Assembly (NCBI RefSeq): GCF_033115175.1
Contig: NC_084831.1
Location: 13,617,138-13,681,137, forward strand
DNA from: Lepus europaeus
Taxonomy: Eukaryota > Chordata > Mammalia > Lagomorpha > Leporidae
Reading direction: 5' to 3'
DNA: 64,000 bases
A program made the position numbers and the translations under genes. Below the pieces are notes generated by a model, which ran no database searches, was not told the DNA's origin, and worked only from the letters and a program-made list of their open reading frames with translations. Every line of letters starts with the position of its first letter. The first letter of the stretch is position 1. Shown here piece by piece: positions 10,513 through 21,000 of this stretch.

Positions 10513-11094
10513 TCGTTGTCGTCCTCGTCGGCTGCGCTGGGGGAGGGAGGGAGCTGTGTGGAGCTGCAGGTGCCGAGGGCTCCCTGCATCCTCCTGTGAC
10601 CCGCCCACTTTCCCATGGCGGGAGGGGGGGGAAGCCATCCCTCCTGCTGTCCCCCACCCACCGTCTCCATGGTTGCCACCCCCTCCCATGGCCGCTCCTC
10701 TTTGGCATCAGGTACACCCAGGGTGGGCTTCTAGAACCACACCCGGCAGATGTCCCGCCCTCGGTGCCCTGGGCTGGCCTCAGGCCATCTCCTTTTGCCT
10801 TCACGGTGACTCCTACATCAGCCCTGGCTGGACCCCAGCCTGGCCTGGGCCTTGGGACAGGGGAAACAGAGAGAACCCAGGCCACCAGCAGCGAATGAAT
10901 GCAGCCCGCCCGCCTGGTGCCTCCTCTGCTTGCAGCCAGCTGCTGGCCAGGGTATTTGAACAGGCACAGGGAGTGTGTGCACAGCGCCCCCCGCGACTCC
11001 AAGGCACACACTCCGTACGGGGAGTTGTGGATGCGGTGCTAAGGGGTCAGCAGTTGTCCCAGGGTCGTGCAGGTGAGGAATGTCACCGACAAGA
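10513..11094. other. Intergenic, nothing recognised
   Basis: GC-rich sequence between the NBL1 3' end and the first SINE of the NBL1-HTR6 interval. No exon or repeat family identified. Confidence 0.5.
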
Positions 11095-11396
11095 CTGAAC
11101 GTCGTGGCGTAGCAGGTAAAGCTGCCACCTGTGACACCTGCAGCCTGTGTGGGTGCCAGCTGCAGTCCCGGCTGCTCCACTGCTGGTGCAGCTCGCTGCG
11201 AAGGCGGCTGGGAAGGCAGTGGAGGAGTAGCACCTACATGGGGGAAGAAGCGCCTGGGTCCTGGCTCCAGCCTGGTCCTGCCTTGGTTGATGCAGCCCCT
11301 TGGGGAGTGAACCAGAGGATGGAAGAGCTCTCCTCTCTCTCTGTCTCTCTTTCTCTCTCCTCTTTCAAATTAAAAAAAAAAAATTAAAAAAAAGGA
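11095..11396 (+). mobile_element. C-SINE, forward
   Basis: Head 'cgtggcgtagcaggtaaagc', shortened middle, CT-rich run, then an A-rich tail at 11369-11395. Confidence 0.9.
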
Positions 11397-11579
11397 CCAG
11401 AACCCAGTCTGGCCCAAAGCCCATAGTGAGCTGGAGGAGACCAACGCCCAGGGCCATCCGATAGTGCACGGGGGCCGCTTTTCATGAGCAGGAAGCCCAG
11501 ACTCTGGCACAGGGGACTCCCCACGTCCGCTGACGTCACACCCGGACACTGAAGCCTGGCGGTCAGGACCCCAGCAGTA

Positions 11580-11885
11580 GGGTTGGGTGCTTGGCACGGC
11601 GGTTAAGGCACCACGTGGGGTTTCTGCATCCTACATCGGAGTGCCTGGGTTCCAGTCCCAGCCCTGCTTCTGATCCCAGCTTCCTGCTCATGCACACCCC
11701 GGGGAAGCAGCAGGTGATGGCTCAAGTCCTTTGGTCCCTGGCACCCTCTTGGGAGACCTGCACTGGGTTCCCCACCCCTGGCTTCAGCCTGGCCCAACCC
11801 TGGCTGTTGTAGGCATTTGGAGAGTTACCCAGTGGGTGAGAGATCTCTGTCTCTCTTTGCCTTTCAAATAAATATTAAAATAGAT
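11580..11885 (+). mobile_element. C-SINE, forward, diverged
   Basis: Head 'gcacggcggttaaggcacca', middle 'ttgggagacctgcactgggt', tail 'gcctttcaaataaatatt'. Confidence 0.88.
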
Positions 11886-12030
11886 AGAGCAGCGCAGATG
11901 TGTGGTCCCAGTGGATTTGGTGCCCAGCACTGTCTTGGTCAGGGGCTGTCTCTGGAGCAAGGCAGGGTATAAAGTCACAGCTGCATGTAGAAAAGAGCGA
12001 GGGACTGTTTGGGAATGAAGCACGTGGGAC

Positions 12031-12332
12031 TGGGGCTGGCGCTGTGGCACATAGACTGAGCCTCCACCTTCGGTGCAAGCATCCCATATGGTCGCCGGTT
12101 CGAGTCCCGGCTGCTCCTCTTCCGATCCAGCTCTCTGCTATGGCCTGGGAAAGCAGTAGAAGATGGCCCAGGTGCTTGGGCCCCTGCACCTGTGTGGGAG
12201 ACCTGAAAGAAGCTCCTGGCTCATAGTGACCATTTGGGGAGTGAACCAGCAGATGGAATCTCTCTGTCTCTCCCTCTGTCTGTAACTCTACCTTTCAGAT
12301 GAATAAATAAAATCTTAAAAAACAAACAAAAA
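12031..12332 (+). mobile_element. C-SINE, forward
   Basis: Head 'ggggctggcgctgtggcaca', intact B-box-like 'ggttcgagtcccgg', tail with several AAATAA/AAACAA steps. Confidence 0.92.
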
Positions 12333-12661
12333 GCAGATGGGAGTGTCGGCGTGGCTGCTGGAAGGCCCGGGGAGGCTGCCAGAGTTCTGACGTCATTCTC
12401 CGTCAGCAAGGAGCCCTGGAGCGGACAAGGCCACACAGAGCTGCATCTCAGCGATGCTAAGATGGGTGGAGGTAGGGGGAGGCTGGAGACCATCGGGGGT
12501 CACAGCCATGGTCCAGACATGAGATGGTGGGCGCCAGAGTTGGGTGAGAGCAATGGGGTTGGAGAGGCTGGACCAGGTCAGAGAGGCAGGGCTGTGTCAC
12601 GGAGGCAGGGCCATGCGGGAGGTGTTCTGTCCTCTGATGAGGGAGCCCAGTGAAAGGGATC

Positions 12662-12992
12662 TGAGGGGCTGGCGCTGTGGAGGAGCAGGTAAAGCTGCTG
12701 CCCTCAGTGCTGGCACCCCATATGGGCGCCGGTTCGAGTCCTGGCCTCTCCACTTCCAATCCAGCTCTCTGCTATGGCCTGGGAAAGCAGTGGAAGATGG
12801 CCCAGGTCCTTGGGCCCCTGCACCTGCATGGGAAATCTGGAGGAGGCTCCTAGCTCCTGGCTTTGGATTGGCACAGTTTGGGCCATTGTGGCCAGTTGGG
12901 GAGTGAACAAGCGGACGGATGACCTCTCTCTCTGCCTTTCCTTCTCTCTCTGTGTAACTCTGACTTTCAAATAAATAATTTTTTTTTAAAGA
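12662..12992 (+). mobile_element. C-SINE, forward
   Basis: Full-length copy: head at 12665, B-box-like 'ggttcgagtcctgg', CT-rich run, 'tttcaaataaataa' tail. Confidence 0.92.
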
Positions 12993-13047
12993 AAGGGATT
13001 TGAGAGATGACAGGTTCAGGGGCATTGTTAGCTGTGCCAGGATGCTG

Positions 13048-13240
13048 GTGGTGGTGATGGGTGTGTGTGTATGTGTGTGTGTATGTGTATATGTGTATGT
13101 GTGTATATGTGTATGTATGTATATGTGTGTATGTGTGTGTATATGTGTGTATGGATATGTGTGTGTATGTGTGTGTATGTGTGTGTATATGTGTGTATGG
13201 ATATGTGTGTGTATGTATGTGTGTGTGTATGTGTGGGGGG
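13048..13240. repeat. TG/TGTATG microsatellite
   Basis: About 190 bases of GTGTGTAT/GTATGTGT steps with a second-order unit carrying 'atggatatgtgtgtgtatg'. Alternating purine-pyrimidine sequence. It reads through as His/Thr/Tyr or Val/Cys in every frame, so the open frames across it are spurious. Confidence 0.92.
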
Positions 13241-13489
13241 TGACTTCTGAACTTTTGTTTTGGCCGAACTCAAACTGAGCCACCCTGAGAGCCTAGGGGA
13301 CGCGTTGCAGCCCCCTGCCCCCTTCCACGAGGGTGGATGGCCTTGGGATGTTCCCAAGGGATCGATGCTGACACCAGCGGGGTGCACACAGCCATGCTCT
13401 GGGTGGCCGGGTACTTCGCCCCAGCTTCCCTGCCTAGTGTGCCTACGTGGAGCCAGCTCGCCACACCTCGGGGTGCCCAGTCTGCTGGA

Positions 13490-13590
13490 CCGGGCCACTC
13501 CTAACTGGAATCTTGAGCAAGTCATAGGTTCGTGAGGCTCAGTTTGCCCAGGTGTGAAATGGGCAGTAAGGGATGAGCCCAGGCACAGCG
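13490..13590 (+). repeat. MIR SINE fragment
   Basis: 'gagcaagtcatag...gaggctcagtttgcccaggtgtgaaatgggca' follows the MIR core ('gcaagt..., gcctcagtttcc, tgtaaaatggg'). Confidence 0.6.
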
Positions 13591-13679
13591 AGCTCTGGCC
13601 AGAGCCTGGCGTTTAGCAAAACCCTGGGGAACAGCAGCCACAGCTGCGGGGGCTTTTGCTCCTCCCCTGCTGACCAGCT

Positions 13680-13755
13680 GTTCATTGAGCACCTACTACG
13701 TGCCAGAGACACAGCCGTGAACGAGACAGAGAGCCCCACGCGCCACGCAGCCTTC
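13680..13755. repeat. Ancient repeat fragment (MIR/L2 type)
   Basis: 'cattgagcacctactacg' plus 'tgccagagacacag' is the widespread ancient-repeat motif; a related copy lies at about 22850-22960. I cannot assign the family firmly. Confidence 0.4.
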
Positions 13756-14023
13756 TCCTTGTCCTCAGCCTGCTGGCAGGTGCGCGGGCCAGGGTGCAGG
13801 GCCTCAGCTGCCCCTGGCGCATCAGCTGTCTCCTCCAGAGGGGAGCTCGCCTAGGCTGGAAGTCTGGGACTCAAGTTCAAGATAACATGTACGACCACAA
13901 GGTGGCACCACCACCCTGGCCCCGATTTTTTTTTTTTAAATTAAAATTCTAGCGCAGTACCGATGGCAGTGTTGCACTTGTGACTTGATTACCCAGAATG
14001 AACACGCGGTAGCATGATTGTCA

Positions 14024-14342
14024 GGGCCGGGCTGTGCTGCAGTGGGTTAGGCCACTGCTCGCAGCCCGTGTGGTATGTGGGAGTGCCCGGGACAGAGTCC
14101 TGGAAACTCCTCCTGCAAGGCAGCGCCGTCCCAGTGCAGCCTGGCTCCAGTGCTCCGGCTCCTGCTGCCCCCATGTAAGACCCACAGGGAGCCCCTGGCT
14201 CCTGGGCTCAGCCCGGCCCAGCCCTGGCTGCCGCAGGCATTTGGGGAGTGAAGCAACAGAGGATCTTTGTCTTCCCTCTCTCCCCTCTCTCTGTTGTGCT
14301 ACCTTTCAAAGAAGTAAACAGATACATAAATCTTTAAAGTTC
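14024..14342 (+). mobile_element. C-SINE, forward, diverged
   Basis: Head 'gccgggctgtgctgcagtgg', middle without the usual central block, tail 'aagtaaacagatacataaat'. First of five C-SINEs packed into 1.9 kb. Confidence 0.87.
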
Positions 14343-14349
14343 ATCATCA

Positions 14350-14361
14350 TGTTTTCTTTGC

Positions 14362-14411
<50 letters not shown>

Positions 14412-14646
14412 CTTCTATCCGCTGGAAGTGGCCGCAATGGCTGGAGCTGTGCTGATCCAAAGCCAGGAGCCAGGAGCTTCCTCTGGGTCTCCCATGTGGG
14501 TGCAGGGCCCAAAGACCTGGGTCATCTTCTGCTGCTTTCCCAGGCCATAGCAGAAAGCTGGATCAGAAGAGGAGCAGCTGGGACTCGAACCGGCATCCAT
14601 ATGGGATGCTGGCACTGCAGGCGGTGGCTTTACCCGCTACGCCACA
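14350..14646 (-). mobile_element. C-SINE, reverse, with GA tract
   Basis: GA run at 14363-14409, conserved middle, B-box complement 'gggactcgaaccggc' and head end at the 'cgctacgccaca' motif. Starts almost where the preceding forward copy ends. Confidence 0.9.
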
Positions 14647-14743
14647 AGAGGAGCCCCTGGAATGCTTTCAACATTCATTCTCTTCATGTCTCCACCACCC
14701 AAACTTCAGAACAGCAGAAAACTTTGTTTTAAAAATTGTATTC

Positions 14744-15078
14744 TTAGTCTTTTTTTTTTTGACAGGCAGAGTGGATAGTGAGAGAGAGAGAGACAGAGAG
14801 AAAGGTCTTCCTTTTTGCCGTTGGTTCACCCTCCAATGGCCGCTGCAGCCGGCGCATCTCGCTGATCCGAAGCCAGGAGCCAGGTGCTTCTCCTGGTCTC
14901 CCATGCGGGTGCAGGCCCCAAGGACTTGGGCCATCCTCCACTGCCTTCCCGGGCCATAGCAGAGAGCTGGCCTGGAAGAGGGGCAACCGGGATAGAATCC
15001 GGCGTCCCAACCGGGACTAGAACCCGGTGTGCCGGCGCCGCAAGGCGGAGGATTAGCCTGTTAAGCCATGGCGCCGGC
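14744..15078 (-). mobile_element. Young-type C-SINE, reverse
   Basis: Belongs to the younger subtype, recognised by the doubled 'ccgggactagaacccgg' / 'ccgggatagaatccgg' block and the head complement 'ttaagccatggcgccggcc'. Very close to the forward copy at 18119 on the other side of HTR6 exon 1. Confidence 0.94.
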
Positions 15079-15421
15079 CTGTTTTTTTTTTTTTTAAAGA
15101 TTTATTTTTATTTATTTATTTGAGAAGTAGAGTTCAGATAGAAGCAGAGACAGAAAGAAAGGTCTTCCGTCCACTTGTTCACTCCCTAAATGGCTGCAGC
15201 AGCCAGAGCTGGACTGATCTGAATCCAGGAGCCAGGAGCTTCTTCCGGGTCTCTCGCGTGGGTGCAGGGGCCCAAGCACTTGGGCCGTCCTCTGCTACTT
15301 TCCCAGGCACTTTAGCAGGGAGCTGGGTCAGAGTGGAGCGGCTGGAACTCATCCCAGTGATCAGATGGAATGCTGGTGCCGCAGGCAGCAGCTTTACCCA
15401 CTGAGCCACAGCACTGGCTCC
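15079..15421 (-). mobile_element. C-SINE, reverse
   Basis: T-rich start directly abutting the young copy before it; ends at 'ctgagccacagcactggctc'. The young copy probably landed in the A-rich tail region of this one. Confidence 0.9.
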
Positions 15422-15599
15422 CCAGGGCTGCCGGCCTGAAGTCCTCAGGGTGCTAAGCAGTGGAGCAGGGAAACCCGGGGCAGGGCTCTCTGGCTCTCAG
15501 TCTGGACTTGGGCCTGGGGCATTGCAGCAATCTCCCAGGGGTGGGGTCTGGTGTCTGGGGGTGGGATAGCAGCTTGGGGTGGGGGTGGGGCCTGTAGGG

Positions 15600-15883
15600 T
15601 TAGTTAGAGAGAGAGAGAGAGAGAGAGAGCAAGCGAGCGAGCATTTTCCATCTGCTGGTTCACTTCCCCAAATGGCTGCAACGGCCAGAGCTGGGCCAAT
15701 CCGAAGCCAGGAGCTTCTTCCAGGTCTCCCACACAGGTGCAGGGGCCCCAGCACTTGGGCCATCTTCTACTGCTTTCCCAGGCCACAGCAGAGAGCTGGA
15801 TTGGAAGAGGAGCAGCTGGGACGCCAACCAGTGCCAGCATTGCAGGCGGCGGCTTCACCTCCTGGGCCACAGCACCGTCCCGA
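15600..15883 (-). mobile_element. C-SINE, reverse, T-rich end lacking
   Basis: Begins at the GA run (15606-15628) without the usual T-rich complement of the tail and lacks part of the head region; ends at 'tgggccacagcaccgtcccg'. Confidence 0.85.
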
Positions 15884-16279
15884 ATTTTTGCCTTTGTTGC
15901 TGCCGTGTCCTTACGGGGCCTGCCACGCAGCAGGTGCTCAGTACGGCTTTGTGGAGGGGATGCAATGCATAGAATTGGTCTGGCAGGAGGGTAGGTGCCC
16001 TTCTCAGCAAGAGGGAGAGAGATACATGATGGTGACACCCAGGGGAGCACATCCCACTTCAAACAGACCAGGAGACACCCAGGCCCCCGGTTGGGAGCCC
16101 ACAAGTCAGGCACCTCCTCCTGAGTGCCCGGAATGTTTCTGCTCACAAGACCTGGGGTGGGTGAGGAACTATTAACCCATTTTGTAGATCAGCAACTGAG
16201 GCCCAGATGGTGTTAAGTGTTTTGCCCAGTATTTCCCAACTGGCTCCTCGTGACCCTGCGCGAGTGGGAAGACTCCTGC

Positions 16280-16860
16280 TGGGGAGCAGTCTTGGTGAGA
16301 ACCAGGTCTCCTGTGCGGTTCTCACGTAGGGCTTGGGGAGGGGCGTACGGGGGTGTGGCAGCTGCCACCGCCAGGGAGGCGACCCGGTGCAGCTGGGGCG
16401 CTCCGATCTCCCGATCTCCCGTTCTCGGGCCTGGGGTTTGGGACCCCCGCTAGCAGGCGAAGCTGGGGTTCGGCTCTCCCCGCCCACCGAGGGGCGGGGC
16501 GCACGCTCCGCGCCGGGGACCGCGCGCTCCGGGCAGCACCGCCAGCTCCTCCGCGCCCCCTCGCAGCGCCTCCCGGGCTCCGCTGCCCCCGGCCAGCCGG
16601 CCCGCGCCGCGGCTTCCTCTCGCAGCCCCGCGGCGCCTGCCGCAGTCGCCGGCCGCGGAGCAGTGCGGAGCGCCCAGGTACGGAGCGCGGGCGGGAGGCG
16701 CGCCGGCGGCCGGGCGGCCGGGCGGGAGGGGTGCCCTTCTAGCCCCACGGGGCCTGCCCGGCCCGGCGCCCTCCCGCGCGCTGCAGGGGCCGCGTGCGCC
16801 CGATCCCGGGGGTGCCTCTGCGCCCTCCACGCCGGGGACCTCGCTTCCACCCCCAGGCCA
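16280..16860 (+). promoter_or_regulatory. HTR6: HTR6 CpG-rich promoter region
   Basis: A dense CpG stretch, strongest at 16490-16740, with Sp1-type GGGGCGGGGC at about 16492 and several GGGCGG/CCGCCC cores, no TATA box and no SINE for 1.4 kb. It lies 0.5-1 kb upstream of the HTR6 start codon. A CpG-island promoter is inferred from composition and position; the transcription start cannot be set from sequence alone. Confidence 0.7.
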
Positions 16861-17303
16861 TCACCTAGCGGCCCCGAGCGCTCCAGCTCTCCACCCGGTG
16901 CCTCCCACGCCCGCCCACCGCGTTCCCCTCCTGCTTCCACCCCCCACCCCGGGCTCTGCCCCAGGCCAGGCGCCCCCTCCTCCATCTCCCGTCCACGGCA
17001 TCCGGGGGTCTCTGCTGCAACCGATGGAGCCCCTCCAACCTCCTAACTTTCCGCCTCTCCCCTTAGAGGGGACGTGGCTTATCAGGTGCCCCTCCCCAAA
17101 CTTCCCATCCTTTGCTCCAGGTGTTCCTGCCCCCACCCCGAAGGCGTCCCCGGGATCCCTCTCAGTCTTCCTCTGGTCGCTGCCCTTTGACCTAGCGCCC
17201 CACCCCCACCCCATCCCACCTGCTAACCTGGTGTGTGTGGGGTGGTGGTGTCTGTGCCCATCCCGCCTCTGCTCTGCACCCTGACACGTCCTCGTCCCCT
17301 CAG
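16678..17303 (+). other. HTR6: Candidate 5' untranslated intron of HTR6
   Basis: CAG|GTACGG at 16678 is a good donor inside the CpG island, and 'cgtcctcgtcccctcag|CC' ending at 17303 is a good acceptor only 10 bases before the start codon. Together they would define a 626-bp leader intron. My recollection of the human gene is of no leader intron, so this is a prediction; the unspliced leader is the alternative. Confidence 0.35.
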
Positions 17304-18033
17304 CCGCGTCCCCATGGTCCCAGAGCCCGGCCCTGCCAACAGCAGCACCCCGGTGTGGGGGTCGGGGCCGCCGGCGGCCGCGGCGGGCAGCGGCTGGGCG
17401 GCGGCCGCGCTGTGCGTGGTCATCGCGCTGACGGCGGCGGCCAATTCGCTGCTGATCGCGCTCATCTGCACGCAGCCGGCGCTGCGCAACACGTCCAACT
17501 TCTTCCTGGTGTCGCTGTTCACGTCGGACCTGATGGTGGGGCTGGTGGTGATGCCGCCCGCCATGCTGAACGCGCTGTACGGGCGCTGGGTGCTGGCGCG
17601 CAGCCTCTGCCTGCTCTGGGCCGCCTTCGACGTGATGTGCTGCAGCGCCTCCATCCTCAACCTCGGCCTCATCAGCCTGGACCGCTACCTACTCATCCTG
17701 TCGCCGCTGCGCTACAAGCTGCGCATGACGCCGGCGCGCGCCCTGGCCCTCGTGCTGGGCGCCTGGAGCCTCGCCGCGCTCGCCTCCTTCCTGCCCCTGC
17801 TGCTGGGCTGGCACGAGCTGGGCCACGTGCGCGCGCCTGCCCCGGGCCAGTGCCGCTTCTTGGCCAGCCTGCCCTTCGTCCTCGTGGCGTCGGGCCTCAC
17901 CTTCTTCCTGCCGTCCGGTGCCATCTGCTTCACCTACTGCAGGATCCTGCTGGCTGCCCGCAGGCAGGCCCTGCAGGTGGCCTGCCTCACCACGGGCACC
18001 GGCACCGCGGGCCACGCCTCGGAGACACTGCAG
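17304..18033 (+). CDS. HTR6: HTR6 coding exon 1
   Basis: Encodes residues 1-240, from the N terminus through TM5 and most of loop 3. ATG at 17314 in 'tccccATGG' (G at +4, but C at -3). Donor CTGCAG|GTACCC at 18034. Very GC-rich and CpG-rich, continuing the island. The exon start at 17304 is set by the candidate acceptor; if unspliced, the exon extends upstream. Confidence 0.95.
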
Positions 18034-21000
18034 GTACCCGGGGAGGGCTTGTGGGCGGGACAGGAATGAGCAGCCAGCCGCCGGGCGACCCCCTGGGCAT
18101 CCCCTACTTAGTAAACTCTGGGCCGGCGCCGTGGCTTAACAGGCTAATCCTCCGCCTTGCGGCGCCGGCACACCAGGTTCTAGTCCCGGTTGGGGCGCCG
18201 GATTCTATCCCGGTTGCCCCTCTTCCAGGCCAGCTCTCTGCTATGGCCCGGGAAGGCAGTGGAGGATGGCTCAAGTCCTTGGGCCCTGCACCCCATGGGA
18301 GATCAGGAGAAGCACCTGGCTCCTGGCTTCGGATCAGCGCGATGCGCCGGCCGCAGCGGCCATTGGAGGGTGAACCAACGGCAAAAAGGAAGACCTTCCT
18401 CTCTGTCTCTCTCACTATCCAAACTCTGGCCGTGTCTGGCACTGCCCCGCCCTTCTGAAGCCCTGACTCATTGCCTCTCTGCCCACAGGACAGCTCCATC
18501 AGGGCGGGGTGGGGGGTGGCCCGGCTTCTCCTACATTAACAGGTGCAGCGGAATTAGAGCGGGCTCCTCCCCCGTGTGCTCCTCCCCTAGCATCCCCCTC
18601 ACGGTCAATGGCACTGGCAGGCGCTCCAGAGTTTTCTCCCTCACGCTGGTGCTGCTCATTAGCCAGGCCTGCTGGTGCCACCGCCTAAGTGGGTGCTGTC
18701 TCCATTACCACCTCCTCATTAAGCCATGTGCATTTCGTACCTGGGGGTCTTGCATAGACTTCTGCTGGCTCCCTGCTTCCGCTTCAGATCCACTGCTCTC
18801 TGATTTCTGAACGGGAGCCAGAGCAATTATGAAAAAAAAAAAAAAAAAAAAGGTGGTGGTAGGGGGTTGTGTTGTTCCAGCTTCAGACCCTACAGGGGCT
18901 GGAGATAAGCAGCAGGCCTGTGGGGGTCCAGCCCCGCCAACCTCCCCCACTTCACCTCCCTTCTCGCCCCTCTTCCTGTGGCCCTAAGACAGTTCCTGGA
19001 GGGCACGCGGCTCGCTTCTGTGCGGGGGTCTTTGCACCTGCTCTCCTCTCTGCCTGGCGCGCTGTGCCCCACAGCTGCACTTGACTCCTTCCCGGCTCAC
19101 CTGTCTTCCCAGAGGCTGTCCCTGAGCACCTGCAGACCCCTGCACACCCACTTCCCTGTTGTTCTTCATCTAATTTGTTTTTAAAAAGCTTCATTTATTT
19201 ATCTGAAAGGCAGAGTTACAGACAGAGAGGGAGAGGCAAAGAGAGAGATCTTTCATCTGCTGGTTCGTTCCCCAAGTGGCAGCCATGGCTGGGGCTGGGC
19301 CAGGCTGAAGCCAGGAGCCTGGAGCTTCTTCTGGGTCTCCCACATGGGTGCAGGGACCTAGGCATCTGGGCCATCTTCTGCTGATTTCCCAGGAGCATTA
19401 GCAGGGAGCTGGATGGGAAGTGGAGCAGCAGGGACTCAAACTGGCGCCCACAGACATGCTGGCATCACAAGCTTAACCCACTGCGCCACAGCGCTGGCCC
19501 CTCCATCTGATTTGTTGCCTTGTTCATTCTGTCTCCCCGACTTGACCATAAACTCTAGGTGTATCTAGGCCAGTTTTGATGCCCACTGTGTGCAGTAGGT
19601 ACCTGGTGCTTACTCGTGAATGGGCGGGTGCTCTTGGCCCAAGGCCTTGGCGTGTCTGTAAGAGGAGTGGCTGCCCTTGCCACCAGGCTGAGCTGGGCTT
19701 GTGTCCTGTTGTCCGCCCCGAGGGGTGGGGGTGTGGGCTGATGGCAACTGGGCCCCGCAGGCTTGGGTCACAGGCCACGGGGAAGGTCCCAGCTGGGCTC
19801 TCCAGGCTCGTTTGGGTCGGGGAGGCTCCTGAGGGCTAAGGGGTGACTGGTGACCCAGGGGAAAAAGGCTCATGGCCCTCTCACAGCCCCTCAGAGTAGC
19901 AGCTTGTGGCAGCCCGGCTGGAGGCCCAGAGCTGCACCTGGTCCCCCAGTGAGGAGGGCGCAGGTGGCTCTACTGCCCAGCCTGTGCTCCCCCCAGCCCA
20001 GACATTCTTGAGTCTCAGGGGGTGGCTGTGTCCCTGGCTTGCTTCTCTAGTGGTGGGATGGCTGCCATGGCTGTCTGCACACTCTCTGGGGGACTTATAA
20101 GAGACTTTACGTAGTCTGGAACCCCTGGGGATGCCTGCCGTACCACCTCTCCACCCCTAGGCCCATGCATCCCTCAAATGTATGAAGGCACTTCCAAAGT
20201 TACTGGAAAATGTGATTTAAAGATAAGTTGTTTTTGGTGCAAAAACATTTTATTTATTTAAAAGGCAGTGATGGCTGGCGCCGTGGCTCACTAGGCTAAT
20301 CCTCTGCCTACGGTGCCGGCACACCGGGTTCTAGTCCCGGTGGGGGCGCCGGATTCTGTCCCGGTTGCTCCTCTTCCAGTCCAGCTCTCTGCTATGGCCC
20401 GGGAAGGCAGTGGAGGATGGCCCAGGTCCTTGGGCCCTGCACCTGCATGGGAGACCAGGAGAAGCACCTGGCTCCTGGCTTCGGATCAGCATGATGCGCC
20501 GGCCGCAGTGGCCATTTTGGGGTGAACCAATGGTAAAGGAAGACCTTTCTCTCTGTCTCTCTGTCTCTCACTGTCCACTCTGCCTGTTTAAAAAAAAGCA
20601 GTGACGGAAAAAAGCAGTGACGGAGAAGGACAGGTAGAGAGGGAAGGAGAGCTTCTATCCACTGATTCAATCAATCCCCAAATGGCCTCAAAGGCCGGGG
20701 CTGGGCCAGGCCAAAGCCAGGAGCCAGGAGCTCCATCTGAGTCCCCCACATGGGTGGCAGGTGTGTCCGTCCCGCAATCGAAGGCCACCACGAACCCAGC
20801 CTCAGTTATCAGGGAGCTGGATTGGCAGGGGAGTGGTTGGGACTTGGACCTGTCCTCCAAGGTCGGATGCCGGCATCGCAGGCGGTGGATTAACCCGCTC
20901 TGCCACATACGAGCTCCACAGAAACATTTCACCTTTTTTTAAAAAAATTATTTTCATTTTATTTGAAAGAGAGACAGAGATCTTCCATCCTCTGGGTTGC

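Noticed and set aside
12031-12120. tRNA-like A and B box sequence (as in all C-SINE heads)
   Set aside because: Part of the tRNA-derived SINE head; it does not fold into a complete cloverleaf and is followed by the SINE body.
12597-13525. Open frames made of His/Thr/Tyr repeats
   Set aside because: Translation of the TG/TGTATG microsatellite joined to a SINE.
20180-20262. AT-rich piece 'ggcacttccaaagttactgg' resembling an old interspersed repeat
   Set aside because: Family could not be decided between an L1 3' end and a DNA transposon, so it was left unassigned.
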